A DNA stretch of 64,000 nucleotides from Streptomyces sp. NBC_00576 (GCF_036345175.1 NZ_CP107780.1:6014001-6078000); one strand, 5' to 3'; counted from the first letter of the stretch, positions 1-8,296 are shown. The notes: generated from the sequence alone by a model not told the origin. Numbers and translations: made by a program.

Positions 1-227
1 CGGTCGGCGAGGTACCAGGCCGCCGTCTCCAGGGCCCCCTGCTCCACCCACCGGTACAGCTCGTCGAGGCGCGGCGCGGGCTCGCCCCAGTCGCCGAGGG
101 GGAAGGGCCGGCCGGTGAGGTCCCCGGGCCGCAGCCCGGCGAAACCCAACCCGGGGGGACCTTCGCTCCGCACCTCGTGGGGCGGTCTCTGGGGCGGCCC
201 CTCGGGCTGCATCTCCGGCTGGCTCAC
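1..227 (-). CDS. SLATT/DUF4231-like membrane protein, N-terminal part
   Basis: The first 75 codons of a leftward gene that leaves the window. The GTG at 227 is preceded by GGGAG at good spacing. The visible part is soluble: a Pro/Glu-rich start, then a PFPLGDWGEPAPRLDELYRW stretch, and it stops before any membrane segment. This N-terminus and its place beside ybaB resemble Streptomyces SLATT-domain proteins, a family linked to nucleotide-triggered defence and stress. The diagnostic SLATT helices lie outside the window, so the family call is a recollection-based inference, while the reading frame itself is secure. Confidence 0.5.
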   Translation of the reverse strand, partial: MSQPEMQPEGPPQRPPHEVRSEGPPGLGFAGLRPGDLTGRPFPLGDWGEPAPRLDELYRWVEQGALETAAWYLAD

Positions 228-593
228 CCGGCACTCCCTTAACTGAGCAACTAGCAACTGAGCTGCTGAACAACTGGGCAAACTGACCACAATCATCACG
301 GTGCGTGACACCGTACGTGTGCCCGCGTGACGTCTGGTGCTGTTGTAAAGCTGTCGTGCCGCCCCCTTCCTACCGCCCAATGGGTGGCGGTAACCGGCTT
401 TCGTTTCTTTTCCGCTCGGAAGAGGTCCTTGATCAGGTATAGGCCAGAGGACCGGCTCACTCGAAAGAGTGCTGGGGCGACGGCCGACCGGACCACGTAG
501 GCTCGTGCTGAACGAAGATTTTTGTACGGACATGGTTCCGGACACTGGTTCCGGACATTGGTCCGGACGACTACGGACAACGAGGAGCTGATC
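228..593. other. Intergenic region between divergent genes
   Basis: This stretch separates the leftward membrane-protein gene from ybaB and must hold both promoters. Positions 241-290 carry an imperfect AT-richer repeat of CAACTGAG-type words. Positions 371-392 hold a small inverted repeat (TACCGCC ... GGCGGTA). The right part has GGTTCCGGACAnTGGT-type direct repeats just upstream of ybaB (about 533-565). No convincing gene is seen. A signal-recognition-particle RNA, often near dnaX/ybaB in bacteria, was looked for and its GGAAGGAAGCAG-like core was not found. Confidence 0.5.
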
Positions 594-941
594 GTGATCC
601 CCGGTGGTGGCCAGCCCAACATGCAGCAGCTGCTCCAGCAGGCCCAGAAGATGCAGCAGGACCTGGCGAACGCGCAGGAGGAGCTGGCGCGGACCGAGGT
701 CGACGGGCAGGCGGGTGGTGGTCTGGTCAAGGCGACCGTGACGGGCGCCGGCGAACTGAGGGCCCTCAAGATCGACCCGAAGGCGGTCGACCCCGAGGAC
801 ACCGAGACTCTCGCCGACCTGGTCGTGGCGGCCGTACAGGCGGCGAACGAGAACGCGCAGCAGCTTCAGCAGCAGAAGCTGGGCCCGCTGGCCCAGGGTC
901 TGGGCGGCGGCGGGAGCGGCATCCCGGGCCTGCCGTTCTGA
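594..941 (+). CDS. YbaB/EbfC family nucleoid-associated protein
   Basis: A 115-residue protein of the YbaB/EbfC family: small dimeric DNA-binding proteins that coat the nucleoid and are encoded next to recR in most bacteria. The N-terminal half is the family's glutamine-rich coiled helix (MQQLLQQAQKMQQDLANAQE) and the middle has the conserved VDGQAGGGLVKATVTGAGEL strand region. The end is a flexible Gly-rich tail closing in IPGLPF. The start chosen is the GTG at 594, because CGAGGAG lies 6-7 nt upstream; a longer in-frame reading from 522 lacks a ribosome site and adds unconserved residues. It lies 128 bp before recR, and joint transcription is likely. Confidence 0.93.
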   Translation: MIPGGGQPNMQQLLQQAQKMQQDLANAQEELARTEVDGQAGGGLVKATVTGAGELRALKIDPKAVDPEDTETLADLVVAAVQAANENAQQLQQQKLGPLAQGLGGGGSGIPGLPF

Positions 942-1069
942 CGTTCGCACCGCGCGCCCCCCGTCCTGCCTTCCTCAGGTGGGTGGTGGCCAACTACGGT
1001 ACGTACAGCAGGCCGGACGGAACCATGAACCGTGAACCGTTGTGCTGAAGCACCAGGAAAGGCAGTCCG

Positions 1070-1669
1070 TTGTACGAAGGCGTGGTCCAGGACCTCATCG
1101 ACGAACTGGGGCGGCTCCCCGGCGTCGGTCCCAAGAGCGCGCAACGGATCGCCTTCCACATCCTCCAGGCGGAGCCGACGGACGTACGGCGCCTCGCGCA
1201 CACCCTTCTCGAAGTGAAGGCGAAAGTCCGCTTCTGCGCGACCTGCGGGAACGTGGCGCAGGAGGAGCTGTGCAACATCTGCCGCGACCCGCGCCGGGAC
1301 ACGACGGTCATCTGCGTCGTCGAAGAGCCCAAGGACGTCGTGGCGATCGAGCGGACGCGTGAGTTCCGGGGCAAGTACCACGTCCTGGGCGGTGCGATCA
1401 GCCCGATCGAGGGGGTGGGCCCGGACGACCTCCGCATAAGGGAACTCCTGGCCCGCCTGGCGGACGGCTCGATCACGGAACTGATCCTGGCCACGGACCC
1501 GAACCTGGAGGGCGAGGCGACAGCGACGTACCTCGCCCGCATGATCAAGCCCATGGGCCTCAAGGTCACCCGCCTGGCCAGCGGCCTCCCTGTGGGTGGC
1601 GACCTGGAATACGCGGACGAGGTGACCCTTGGCCGCGCCTTCGAGGGGAGACGACTCCTAGATGTCTGA
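1070..1669 (+). CDS. recR: Recombination protein RecR
   Basis: RecR works with RecO and RecF to load RecA on gapped DNA during recombinational repair. The 199-residue length is normal. A helix-hairpin-helix motif (LPGVGPKSAQRIA, about residues 16-28) is followed by a four-cysteine zinc finger (Cys56, Cys59, Cys68, Cys71) and a TOPRIM domain (about 79-172) containing the VVEEPKD and GGAISPIEGVGPDDL segments. The start is a TTG preceded by AGGAAAGG. The 3' end overlaps the DUF5063 gene by 8 bp, so the two are translationally coupled. Confidence 0.97.
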   Translation: MYEGVVQDLIDELGRLPGVGPKSAQRIAFHILQAEPTDVRRLAHTLLEVKAKVRFCATCGNVAQEELCNICRDPRRDTTVICVVEEPKDVVAIERTREFRGKYHVLGGAISPIEGVGPDDLRIRELLARLADGSITELILATDPNLEGEATATYLARMIKPMGLKVTRLASGLPVGGDLEYADEVTLGRAFEGRRLLDV

Positions 1670-2321
1670 CGCCACGCTGCACAACACGACACAGGACCCC
1701 GATGACTTCGCGGTCCAGATCGCCGACCAGGTGGAGAGCTTCCTGGTGGCCGTCACCGAGGTGGCGAAGGGCGACGAGCCGGACTCGGCAGTGCCCTTCC
1801 TCCTCCTGGAGGTCTCCCAGCTCCTGCTCGCCGGCGGCCGCCTCGGCGCCCACGAGGACATCCTCCCGGACGAGCGCTACGAGCCCGACCTGGGCCCGGA
1901 ACCGGACGTGGACGACATCCGCGAACGGCTGGCGCTGATGCTGGACCCGGTGGACGTCTACTCGGAGGTCTTCGACCCCTACGAGCCCCGCAAGGCCCCG
2001 GTCCCGGCCCGTATCTCCGACGACCTGGCCGACGTCATCGCCGACCTCCGCCACGGCATGTCCCACTACCGCGCGGGCCGCACCACGGAGGCCCTGTGGT
2101 GGTGGCAGTTCTCGTACTTCTCCAACTGGGGCTCGACGGCGTCCGCGACCCTGCGCGCACTGCAGTCCCTGGTCGCCCACGTCCGCCTGAACCAGCCCCT
2201 GGCGGAACTGGACGGCCTGGACACCGACCAGGAGCTCGGCGACGAGACCCTGGCGGAGGAGGCCGGCAAGGTGATGGTGGAGGAGATCGCGGAGCCGCTG
2301 GGGCTGCGCACGGTGAAGTAG
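1662..2321 (+). CDS. DUF5063 domain protein
   Basis: A 219-residue acidic cytosolic protein of the actinobacterial DUF5063 family, which regularly follows recR in Streptomyces. Recognisable parts are the N-terminal helix DDFAVQIADQVESFLVAVTE, the DPVDVYSEVFDPYEPRKAP segment and the Trp-rich ALWWWQFSYFSNWGSTA core near residue 150. No catalytic residues are apparent and no function is established. The ATG lies inside the recR stop region (8-bp overlap), implying co-translation and perhaps a role linked to recombination, which is inference only. Confidence 0.9.
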   Translation: MSDATLHNTTQDPDDFAVQIADQVESFLVAVTEVAKGDEPDSAVPFLLLEVSQLLLAGGRLGAHEDILPDERYEPDLGPEPDVDDIRERLALMLDPVDVYSEVFDPYEPRKAPVPARISDDLADVIADLRHGMSHYRAGRTTEALWWWQFSYFSNWGSTASATLRALQSLVAHVRLNQPLAELDGLDTDQELGDETLAEEAGKVMVEEIAEPLGLRTVK

Positions 2322-2404
2322 GCATCAGGCAGGTTGTGCTGAGCGGTCGGGCAGAGGTCAAGCGCCGGATGCGGGAGAACCAGCCCGAGGCGTCCGGCGC
2401 AGTC

Positions 2405-2857
2405 TCAGGTGGCCGGGTCTGGTGGGGGAAGTGGGGCGGGTGACTCCATCGCCCCCACCGCCTTCAGCAGCCTCCGCAACCGCCCCGCCTCCACGAACGG
2501 CGTCGTAGCCGTCGGCTCGCTGTACCACCGCAACGGCCACGTGTTGCCGTCCAGCGCCGGGATCCCGATGTACGTCACGGTGCGCGATCCCTTCTCGCCG
2601 AACCGCTGTACGCCCAAGGGCCAGTTGTTCTTCCGTACCTCCCCGGGCGCGAGCAGGAAGTACATCCAGCGGAACCCGGTCAGTTCACAGACGACGGGCC
2701 CCGCGTCCCCGTCGGCCGCCTCGATGAGGTCGGCGGCGACTTGTTCTCCGCGTACGCCCTGGATGCGGATCGCGTCGAAGTGGACGCCGGACAGGCGGAG
2801 GTGGTGGCCGGCGAGGGGGACCCAGTCGGGGCGGTAGTGGGGGATTGCGTTCGTCAT
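2405..2857 (-). CDS. Hypothetical protein, Streptomyces-specific type
   Basis: A 150-residue leftward protein of unknown function. The N-terminus HYRPDWVPLAGHHLRLSGVH is followed by a predicted alpha/beta domain with GPVVCELTGFRWMYFLLAPG and TVTYIGIPALDGNTWPLRWYS, a layout I associate with small hypothetical proteins placed opposite HTH/DUF397 regulator pairs in Streptomyces. It is divergent from the HTH gene at 2942, about 85 bp apart. An in-frame GTG at 2863 is an alternative start; neither has a clear ribosome site, so leaderless translation is possible. No catalytic motif is apparent. Confidence 0.75.
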   Translation of the reverse strand: MTNAIPHYRPDWVPLAGHHLRLSGVHFDAIRIQGVRGEQVAADLIEAADGDAGPVVCELTGFRWMYFLLAPGEVRKNNWPLGVQRFGEKGSRTVTYIGIPALDGNTWPLRWYSEPTATTPFVEAGRLRRLLKAVGAMESPAPLPPPDPAT

Positions 2858-2941
2858 GGTCACACGGTGACGTGTGCGGGGCTACGCTCAGTAGTGACTG
2901 AGGTGATACACACCGGGGTGTATCAGTCGGAGGTGGCCGCT

Positions 2942-3763
2942 GTGTCAGTCCAGTACAACTCCAACACCAACTCGCAGCCGTCGCCGGGCACCTGGCGTTA
3001 CAGCGGCAACCAGCTGAAACGCTGGCGCACGAAGGCGAACATCACCCGTGAGGAACTGGGCGCCGCCGCCAACTACTCGCCGGACACCATCAAGTCCATG
3101 GAGCAGGGCGTACGAATGCCGACGCCACGCGTGCTCGACGCGGCCGATGAGCTGTGCCGCGCGGACGGCTTGTTGAGTGCGGCGAAGGAGTACGTGAAGA
3201 GGGAGCCGTTTCCGGCTCGGGCGCAGGACTTCATGCAGTACGAGAAAGAGGCGATCAACCTCTGTTGGTACGAGCCTGTTCTCATCCCGGGCCCCCTGCA
3301 AACGGAGTTGTACGCAAGGAAGTTGATCGGCGATCACGTCCCGCCGCTGGACGAGGAGACCATTGAGGAGCGGGTGGCGGCGCGGGTGGAGCGCCAGCAG
3401 ATCCATACCCGGAAGCCACCGGTGGGGTGCAGCTACGTGCTGTACGAGGCGGCGCTGCGTAGCCCGTACGTGGACGAGGATCAGCTGATGCACCTCCTGG
3501 AGGTCGCCAAGCTGCGCAACATTTCGATCCAGGTGCTGCCCTTCAGCAGGGCGATGGCTGCCGCCCTGCACGGCGTGATGGTGCTGCTGGAAACCCAGGA
3601 CCACGAGCGCGTCGCGTACACGGAGGCGCCGTCGGCGAGTTATCTGACCGCCGCCCCTGAGGTGGTGAGTGCTCAGGCGGAGCGGCTTAGCATGATCCGC
3701 AGTATGGCCCTCGACCCCTACGAGTCGGCATGCTTCATCGAGCGGATGGTGGCAGAGCTATGA
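2942..3763 (+). CDS. HTH (XRE) regulator with DUF5753, Scr1-type
   Basis: A 273-residue transcriptional regulator. Residues about 23-75 form an XRE helix-turn-helix (LKRWRTKANITREELGAAANYSPDTIKSM in outline). The remainder is DUF5753, with the typical YEPVLIPGPLQTELYARKLI entry and QVLPFSR core. In Streptomyces these proteins pair with a downstream DUF397 protein and are annotated as Scr1-family antitoxin-like regulators. GTG at 2942 is chosen because GGAGG precedes it by 8-10 nt. The stop overlaps the next ATG (ATGA), so the two are co-translated. Upstream in-frame sequence from 2741 lacks a ribosome site and runs into the divergent promoter. Confidence 0.92.
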   Translation: MSVQYNSNTNSQPSPGTWRYSGNQLKRWRTKANITREELGAAANYSPDTIKSMEQGVRMPTPRVLDAADELCRADGLLSAAKEYVKREPFPARAQDFMQYEKEAINLCWYEPVLIPGPLQTELYARKLIGDHVPPLDEETIEERVAARVERQQIHTRKPPVGCSYVLYEAALRSPYVDEDQLMHLLEVAKLRNISIQVLPFSRAMAAALHGVMVLLETQDHERVAYTEAPSASYLTAAPEVVSAQAERLSMIRSMALDPYESACFIERMVAEL

Positions 3764-4011
3764 ACGACGAGTTGAAGTGGTTCAAGTCGCGCTACAGCGA
3801 CGGTGAGGGTGGCGCCTGCGTCGAGATCGCTCTCGACTGGTTCAAGTCGAGTTACAGCGACTCCGAAGGCGGCGCCTGCGTCGAAGTCGCCCTCCCCGCC
3901 CCCCGAACAACCGTCCACCTCCGCGACTCCAAGAACCCCACGGGCCCCGAACTGCGCATCACCGCCTCCGCCTGGACGGCGTTCGTTTCCGCAGCTCAGC
4001 CCGGAGCTTGA
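3760..4011 (+). CDS. DUF397 protein with duplicated DUF397 N-terminal motif
   Basis: An 83-residue partner of the preceding HTH/DUF5753 regulator. DUF397 proteins are small, usually about 60-75 residues, and begin with a W(F)KSSYS motif. Here that motif occurs twice in tandem: WFKSRYSDGEGGACVEIAL is followed directly by WFKSSYSDSEGGACVEVAL, then the usual VHLRDSK and TASAWTAFV strands. The duplication is visible in DNA too (about 3778-3837 against 3838-3897). It overlaps the regulator by ATGA. Biochemical function of the family is not settled. Confidence 0.92.
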   Translation: MNDELKWFKSRYSDGEGGACVEIALDWFKSSYSDSEGGACVEVALPAPRTTVHLRDSKNPTGPELRITASAWTAFVSAAQPGA

Positions 4012-4246
4012 GCCTCCGGCTTCGAGCTCTTCTTCTGGGTTTTGGGATGGGTGAAAACCTACCCAACCAACCAATTCTGTACGTGAGTTGAGGCGGCTTA
4101 GCCTGAACGGGTGACGTTCCGTGATCGGCTTGCGCCGGAACGTAAAGCCACCCTAGGTTCACGGCAAACAAGCAAATAGATCGGCCCCGGCCGGTGTTAG
4201 AGCACCAATGCCAGGGCCTAGACCTACGCATCGAAAAGAGCCTTCG
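4012..4246. other. Intergenic region with likely promoter
   Basis: This 235-bp stretch between the DUF397 gene and the winged-helix gene is AT-richer than its neighbours, with a GGGTTTTGGGATGGGTGAAAACC region near 4036-4058 and an AAACAAGCAAATAGATC tract near 4166-4182. A separate promoter for the three-gene downstream unit is plausible. No gene is seen. Confidence 0.35.
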
Positions 4247-5314
4247 ATGGTGGCTTACGCCAACCCTAGCCCTGCCCTGCCGTCCCCGTCGCACCCCATG
4301 GCCAATACGGGCTACGGAAAACGCGCAACGGGTGACGAAGACCCGCACGCCGACCCGGACTTCGCGCATCTGTGCCCCCGCGACCGTGAGATCGCCCTCT
4401 TCGTCGACCACCTCGAAGACGGTCACGCCATGGGCTACAAGGCCATCGCTGTGGAGCACCCTCGCTACGGCCAGCAGGCCGTACGCGTCTCGATGGGCCG
4501 CATCACTCTCGCCGGACACCTGCGCTGGATCAAGGAGCACATCACCGCCGAGGACAACTCGATGCGGTGGGTGACACGCACGTACTGGTCGCGTACCCGC
4601 AGGTCGGCGCAGTGGTGGGCGGAGTTCGTACGGGAGCGTCGCGGCAGGGACGTGACCGGGCGCTATCAGCCGGGGCTGGCCCGTGTCGAGGAGACCGAGG
4701 AGACCGAAGCGTCCGAAGAGACCGAGGCAACCGAGGCGCAGGCCCCGGAAGCCGTGCGGTCGGAGGCGGACGAAGAGGCGGCCGAACAGCCCGCGGAGCA
4801 GCCCAGCGCGGCCTACCAGGCACTCGCCGAACTCCGCGCCGCCGACGGACGTATGCCCCTGTCCGACGGCGACTGCCGTTCCCTCGAATCCCTCGCCATG
4901 GAGTGGCTGACCCGTGGTGCGAGCACCGACGACATCACCCGAGCCCTGACCGACGGCCTCCCGCCCGACGTCACCAACCCGGGCGGATTCGCCCGCAAGC
5001 GATTGGAGAGCAAGATGCCGCCGAAGAAGACGAAGCCGGGACAGCAGGCCGACCGCCGCGCCCGTGTGACCCGCGTGATCATGGCCTGTGGTCTGTGCGA
5101 CGCGGACGAGCGCACGGTGGAGATCGTCAGCGGACTGTGCCGTGAATGCCTGGCGGAGTGCGAGCTGGACGGGCCGGTGTTCACGCCCGTCCCGGAGACG
5201 TTCCTCCCCGGCCCGCGCAGCGGCGGTGGCCTGCCGGGTGCCGACGAGGTCGTGGACATCACCGACCGCGTCGACGCACTGCGCCGCGCGGCGAGGCTGG
5301 GGAGCCGGAGGTGA
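4247..5314 (+). CDS. Winged-helix-like protein with C-terminal zinc finger
   Basis: A 355-residue protein of an actinobacterial accessory family without assigned function. Residues about 40-130 look like a helical/winged-helix domain (CPRDREIALFVDHLEDGHAMGYKAIA ...). An acidic low-complexity linker of ETEE/EATEA repeats follows, then a second helical domain (MPLSDGDCRSLESLAMEWLTRGAS) and a CxxC...CxxC finger (CGLCDADERTVEIVSGLCREC in outline). ATG at 4247 has AAAGAG upstream; an ATG at 4208 in frame is the alternative. The architecture matches the gene at 32273-33208. GTGA overlap with the next gene indicates an operon. Confidence 0.75.
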   Translation: MVAYANPSPALPSPSHPMANTGYGKRATGDEDPHADPDFAHLCPRDREIALFVDHLEDGHAMGYKAIAVEHPRYGQQAVRVSMGRITLAGHLRWIKEHITAEDNSMRWVTRTYWSRTRRSAQWWAEFVRERRGRDVTGRYQPGLARVEETEETEASEETEATEAQAPEAVRSEADEEAAEQPAEQPSAAYQALAELRAADGRMPLSDGDCRSLESLAMEWLTRGASTDDITRALTDGLPPDVTNPGGFARKRLESKMPPKKTKPGQQADRRARVTRVIMACGLCDADERTVEIVSGLCRECLAECELDGPVFTPVPETFLPGPRSGGGLPGADEVVDITDRVDALRRAARLGSRR

Positions 5315-5550
5315 ACGAGCCGGTAGAGGCCAGGCATCTGTCCGTGGACCTCGGCACGCATCCGAACCACGAGCAGGTGCGGCGCGCCGCCGGGCTCGCG
5401 GCCATGCGGGCGTACGAGGCGGAACGCGGACTCTTCACTGAGGTGGAGCGGGTGCAGGCCGGCGCGCGGACCGGGCGGCTCTTCGAACCTGCTGACGGCG
5501 ACCACAGCGACCCTCGACAGGGCGGTCCGCTGGACAGGAGCGGTGTATGA
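5311..5550 (+). CDS. Small hypothetical protein
   Basis: A 79-residue hydrophilic protein beginning MNEPVEARHLSVDLGTHPNH and containing a helix QVRRAAGLAAMRAYEAERG. No family is recognised. The GTG start overlaps the stop of the upstream gene (GTGA), and its own stop overlaps the Uma2 start (ATGA), so it is the middle member of a tightly coupled three-gene unit. The frame is supported by the overlaps and Streptomyces codon bias; the function is unknown. Confidence 0.7.
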   Translation: MNEPVEARHLSVDLGTHPNHEQVRRAAGLAAMRAYEAERGLFTEVERVQAGARTGRLFEPADGDHSDPRQGGPLDRSGV

Positions 5551-6182
5551 GCGTGCAGGACGCCCCGGTCAGGGCACCATGGAGTCGAGGAGGCGACGCC
5601 ATGACCCCAAGGACCACTGAGCACCGGCCGCAGATGTCCGTCGAGGACTTCGAGGAGCTGGAACGCCATGCCCCGGAGACCGTGCGGCTGGAGTTCATCA
5701 ATGGAAAGGTCATGGTCAAGCCCGTGGCGGACGGCAACCATCGCGAGATCATCGCCTGGCTGCAACGAATGTGCATGCAGCATCGCCCTGACCTGTGGCT
5801 GCATGCGGAGAGCGGCCTGAAGACGGAGCATTACCGCAAAGGGCGAGCGCGTGCCGACGGGGTACTTGTCCCGGTGGGCGGCCTCAAGGGGCAGGGCGAG
5901 TGGTCCGAGGCCGACGGCGCCCTGATGGCGGTGGAGGTCACGTCGTACGACTCCGACACTCACCAGCGCGACCGGGTCGACAAGCCTGACGGCTACGCGG
6001 CCGCCGGCATCCCCGTCTACCTCCTCATCGACCGGGACGACGGCTCGGTCGTGGTGTTCAACCAGCCCGAGAACGGCCGCTATCGCCACGAGGAGAAGCT
6101 GCCCTTCGGTGCCACCGTCAAGCTCCCCGACCCGGTGAGCATGACCCTCGACACCGAGCCCCTCAAGGAGTTCGTGGACTGA
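5547..6182 (+). CDS. Uma2 family (DUF820) PD-(D/E)XK-like endonuclease
   Basis: A 211-residue member of the Uma2/DUF820 family, which has a restriction-endonuclease fold. The conserved opening MSVEDFEELERHAPETVRLEFINGKVMVKP (in outline) and the active-site region ARADGVLVP ... LMAVEVTSYDS ... RDRVDKPDGYAAAGIPVYLLID are all visible; the first acidic residue is in an ADG rather than the more common PDG/PD context. AGGAG lies 7 nt before the ATG at 5547, which overlaps the upstream stop. An ATG at 5601 is an alternative and would shorten a poorly conserved N-terminus. The physiological substrate is unknown; the family is abundant in Streptomyces and cyanobacteria. Confidence 0.9.
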   Translation: MSVQDAPVRAPWSRGGDAMTPRTTEHRPQMSVEDFEELERHAPETVRLEFINGKVMVKPVADGNHREIIAWLQRMCMQHRPDLWLHAESGLKTEHYRKGRARADGVLVPVGGLKGQGEWSEADGALMAVEVTSYDSDTHQRDRVDKPDGYAAAGIPVYLLIDRDDGSVVVFNQPENGRYRHEEKLPFGATVKLPDPVSMTLDTEPLKEFVD

Positions 6183-6816
6183 CCCTCCGGCCCCCGCCCT
6201 GCGCGTCCACGGCGCGCAGGACCGCGTCGGCCACCTCCGCCACGGACCGTCCGTCACCCGAGTCCACGACGCGGGCCGTGTCCAGGCCCAGTCTGGTCAG
6301 CTCGGTCCGCATGAGCGACTGGTAACGCGCGCTGCGGGCAAGGAACTTGTCCATCAGGTGCCGCTCCTCGGCCGTCGCCTCCGCGTAACGGCCGGCCCTG
6401 TGCACGCGGGCGCGTACGACGGTGTCTTCGGCCGTGAGCCATACGGCGGCTGTACGGGAGACGGTCAGTGTCGACACGTACGCAGGCCAGAGTGCGGAGC
6501 CCTCCAGGACCAGGCCCATCCCACCACCGCCCAGCCCGGCGGCGTGCTCGGCGATCAGCTCCTCGACCCGAGGCCACAGCCGTTCGTAGTGGTCCAGTAC
6601 CGTGGAGATCAACCCGTCGACGGTGAGCGTGCGGTAGTGCTCGGCGACATGCCCCGGCACCTCCCACCCGGGCGTACGCCACGGCCGTCCCGGATGCCGT
6701 GCCAGAGCGTCGGTCGACCGGCACGCGAACCCCAGCCGTTCCGCCACGACCCGGGCGACCGCCGACTTCCCGACGTTCGACGTGCCCCCGATCAGCACCA
6801 CCCGCACATCACCCAT
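6163..6816 (-). CDS. P-loop kinase, 2-phosphoglycerate kinase-like
   Basis: A 217-residue single-domain nucleotide kinase. Walker A is GGTSNVGKSA at residues 10-19, followed by FACRSTDALARHPGRPW, the substrate region typical of adenylylsulfate/2-phosphoglycerate-kinase-like P-loop enzymes. An arginine-rich lid (VVRARVHRAGRYAEATAEERHLMDKFLARS) lies near residue 135. The substrate cannot be deduced. It converges with the Uma2 gene and their 3' ends overlap by 20 bp, so the two transcripts would be antisense at their tails. Confidence 0.8.
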   Translation of the reverse strand: MGDVRVVLIGGTSNVGKSAVARVVAERLGFACRSTDALARHPGRPWRTPGWEVPGHVAEHYRTLTVDGLISTVLDHYERLWPRVEELIAEHAAGLGGGGMGLVLEGSALWPAYVSTLTVSRTAAVWLTAEDTVVRARVHRAGRYAEATAEERHLMDKFLARSARYQSLMRTELTRLGLDTARVVDSGDGRSVAEVADAVLRAVDAQGGGRRVSPRTP

Positions 6817-6853
6817 GCGGCGACCTTATGCAGCGACCCGGGGCTCCAGAGCC

Positions 6854-7621
6854 CTAGGACCCCATGACCATCCCCCACAACCCCTTCCCCAGCGTCGTCA
6901 CCCCGCCCGCCAGCGCCAGCAGCAGGACCAGCAGGCGGGCCCGGGGTTCCGGGATGCGGCCGGCGAGGGTTCTGCCGAGCAGGGCGCCCGTCAGCATGGC
7001 CGCGGCCGAGGACGCCCACAGGGGCGGGGACAGGTGGGGGAGGCCGTTCGACGCGACCGAGACGGCGTTCACCAGGACGCCGTAGAACATGGCGTTCGGT
7101 ACGAACTCCCGTACCGTCCAGCCCGCGTTGACCGCGTAGAGCGATACCGGGGGACCGCCCACGCCCGCCGCCGAGTTCATGAAGCCGCCCGCCGCGCCCG
7201 CGGCCACCGCTCCTGCACTGCCGCGCAGGGCGGGTACCCGGGTGCCGCGCAGGACCAGTACGACGGCCGTCGTCACCAGGGCGCCCATCGCCGCGAGCAG
7301 CGCGGGCTCGGGCAGGCGCCGGGCAAGCCAGGTGCCCGCCGGTACCGTGCACGCTGCTGCGGCGCACAGCGGCACCATCGCGGGCAGGCGGACGTGTCGC
7401 AGGCCGCCCGCGAGGCCCACCAGACAGATCGCCCCGGACGCGCAGTTGGCCAGGACGACACCCTCGGCGGGCCCCAGGAGCAGGATCAGGACGGGTACCG
7501 AGACCAGGGCGAAGCCCATCCCCGTCAGCCACTGCACGCACGAGGCGAGGGTGACTGTGGCGGTGAGTATCAGTGTCGTTGTCAGTGTCTGTCCCCTGTC
7601 TGTCCCCGTTGAGCCCGCCAC
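6854..7621 (-). CDS. TauE/SafE family sulfite-type exporter
   Basis: A 255-residue inner-membrane protein with about seven to eight hydrophobic segments. The duplicated TauE/SafE signature is visible as GGLRHVRLPAMVPLC and, in the second half, GGFMNSAAGVGGPPVSLYAV. The family moves organosulfur compounds or other small anions out of cells. The GTG at 7621 is chosen with GGAG about 10 nt upstream; no ATG is available nearer, and a CTG start closer to the first membrane segment cannot be excluded. It is divergent from the secreted protein gene at 7796. Confidence 0.85.
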   Translation of the reverse strand: MAGSTGTDRGQTLTTTLILTATVTLASCVQWLTGMGFALVSVPVLILLLGPAEGVVLANCASGAICLVGLAGGLRHVRLPAMVPLCAAAACTVPAGTWLARRLPEPALLAAMGALVTTAVVLVLRGTRVPALRGSAGAVAAGAAGGFMNSAAGVGGPPVSLYAVNAGWTVREFVPNAMFYGVLVNAVSVASNGLPHLSPPLWASSAAAMLTGALLGRTLAGRIPEPRARLLVLLLALAGGVTTLGKGLWGMVMGS

Positions 7622-7795
7622 ATCGGACGCCGCTCCAGAACGTGATCGCCCGTCACCGTACGTGAATTGGAAACGTCCTTCCCGACCCCTGTACGTCCCT
7701 TGCACGGGCGCTAACCAGCGAAAAGCGAGGCTGGAGTCACTTCCACCGCAGGAGATGCGGAGGAGGTAAACCACCTCACCCGTACAGGAGTTGCG

Positions 7796-8296
7796 ATGAC
7801 CCGCAAGACCCGCATACGCGCCGCCCTCGTCACGGCCACCGCCCTCGTCACCGCAGCCACGGTGACGGTCGGGATCAGCGCGGCGGGTGGCGACTCCAAG
7901 TCGGCGAAGCCCAGCAAGAAGCAGATCGCCGCCCTCTTCGACGGCTGGAACAAGACCCTGAAGACCGGCGACGCGGAGAAGGTCACCGACCGGTACGCGG
8001 ACGACGCGGTGCTGCTGCCGACGGTCTCCAACAAGATCCGGACGAACCACGCCGAGATCGAGGACTACTTCCACCACTTCCTGGAGAACAAGCCGGTCGG
8101 CAAGAAGACCAAGACGATCATCAACATCCTGGACAACAACTCGGCGATCGACACCGGCTCGTACTACTTCATCCTCACCGACCCGAAGACCGGCGAGAAG
8201 AAGAGGGTCGACGCCCGCTACACGTACGAGTACGAGAAGCGGGGCGGCAAGTGGCTGATCGTCAACCACCACTCCTCGATGATGCCCGAGGGCTGA
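7796..8296 (+). CDS. Secreted SgcJ/EcaC-type SnoaL-like protein
   Basis: A 166-residue protein with an N-terminal signal peptide (MTRKTRIRAALVTATALVTA with a cleavage-like AAG near residue 32) and a SnoaL/NTF2-like cone domain of the DUF4440/SgcJ type. Visible core motifs are IAALFDGWNKTLKTGDAEKVTDRYADDAVLLPT and the C-terminal KWLIVNHHSSMMP. Catalytic function is not established for such stand-alone secreted members; CaMKII-association-domain folds look the same. AGGAGTTGCG precedes the ATG. Three 15-bp tandem repeats follow the stop. Confidence 0.82.
   Translation: MTRKTRIRAALVTATALVTAATVTVGISAAGGDSKSAKPSKKQIAALFDGWNKTLKTGDAEKVTDRYADDAVLLPTVSNKIRTNHAEIEDYFHHFLENKPVGKKTKTIINILDNNSAIDTGSYYFILTDPKTGEKKRVDARYTYEYEKRGGKWLIVNHHSSMMPEG

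Noticed and set aside
228..593. SRP (4.5S) RNA gene near dnaX/ybaB
   Set aside because: No GGAAGGAAGCAG-like loop or long complementary arms are found in the gap.
2741..2941. N-terminal extension of the HTH/DUF5753 regulator
   Set aside because: The added residues run antisense through the hypothetical gene at 2405-2857 and there is a better start with GGAGG at 2942.
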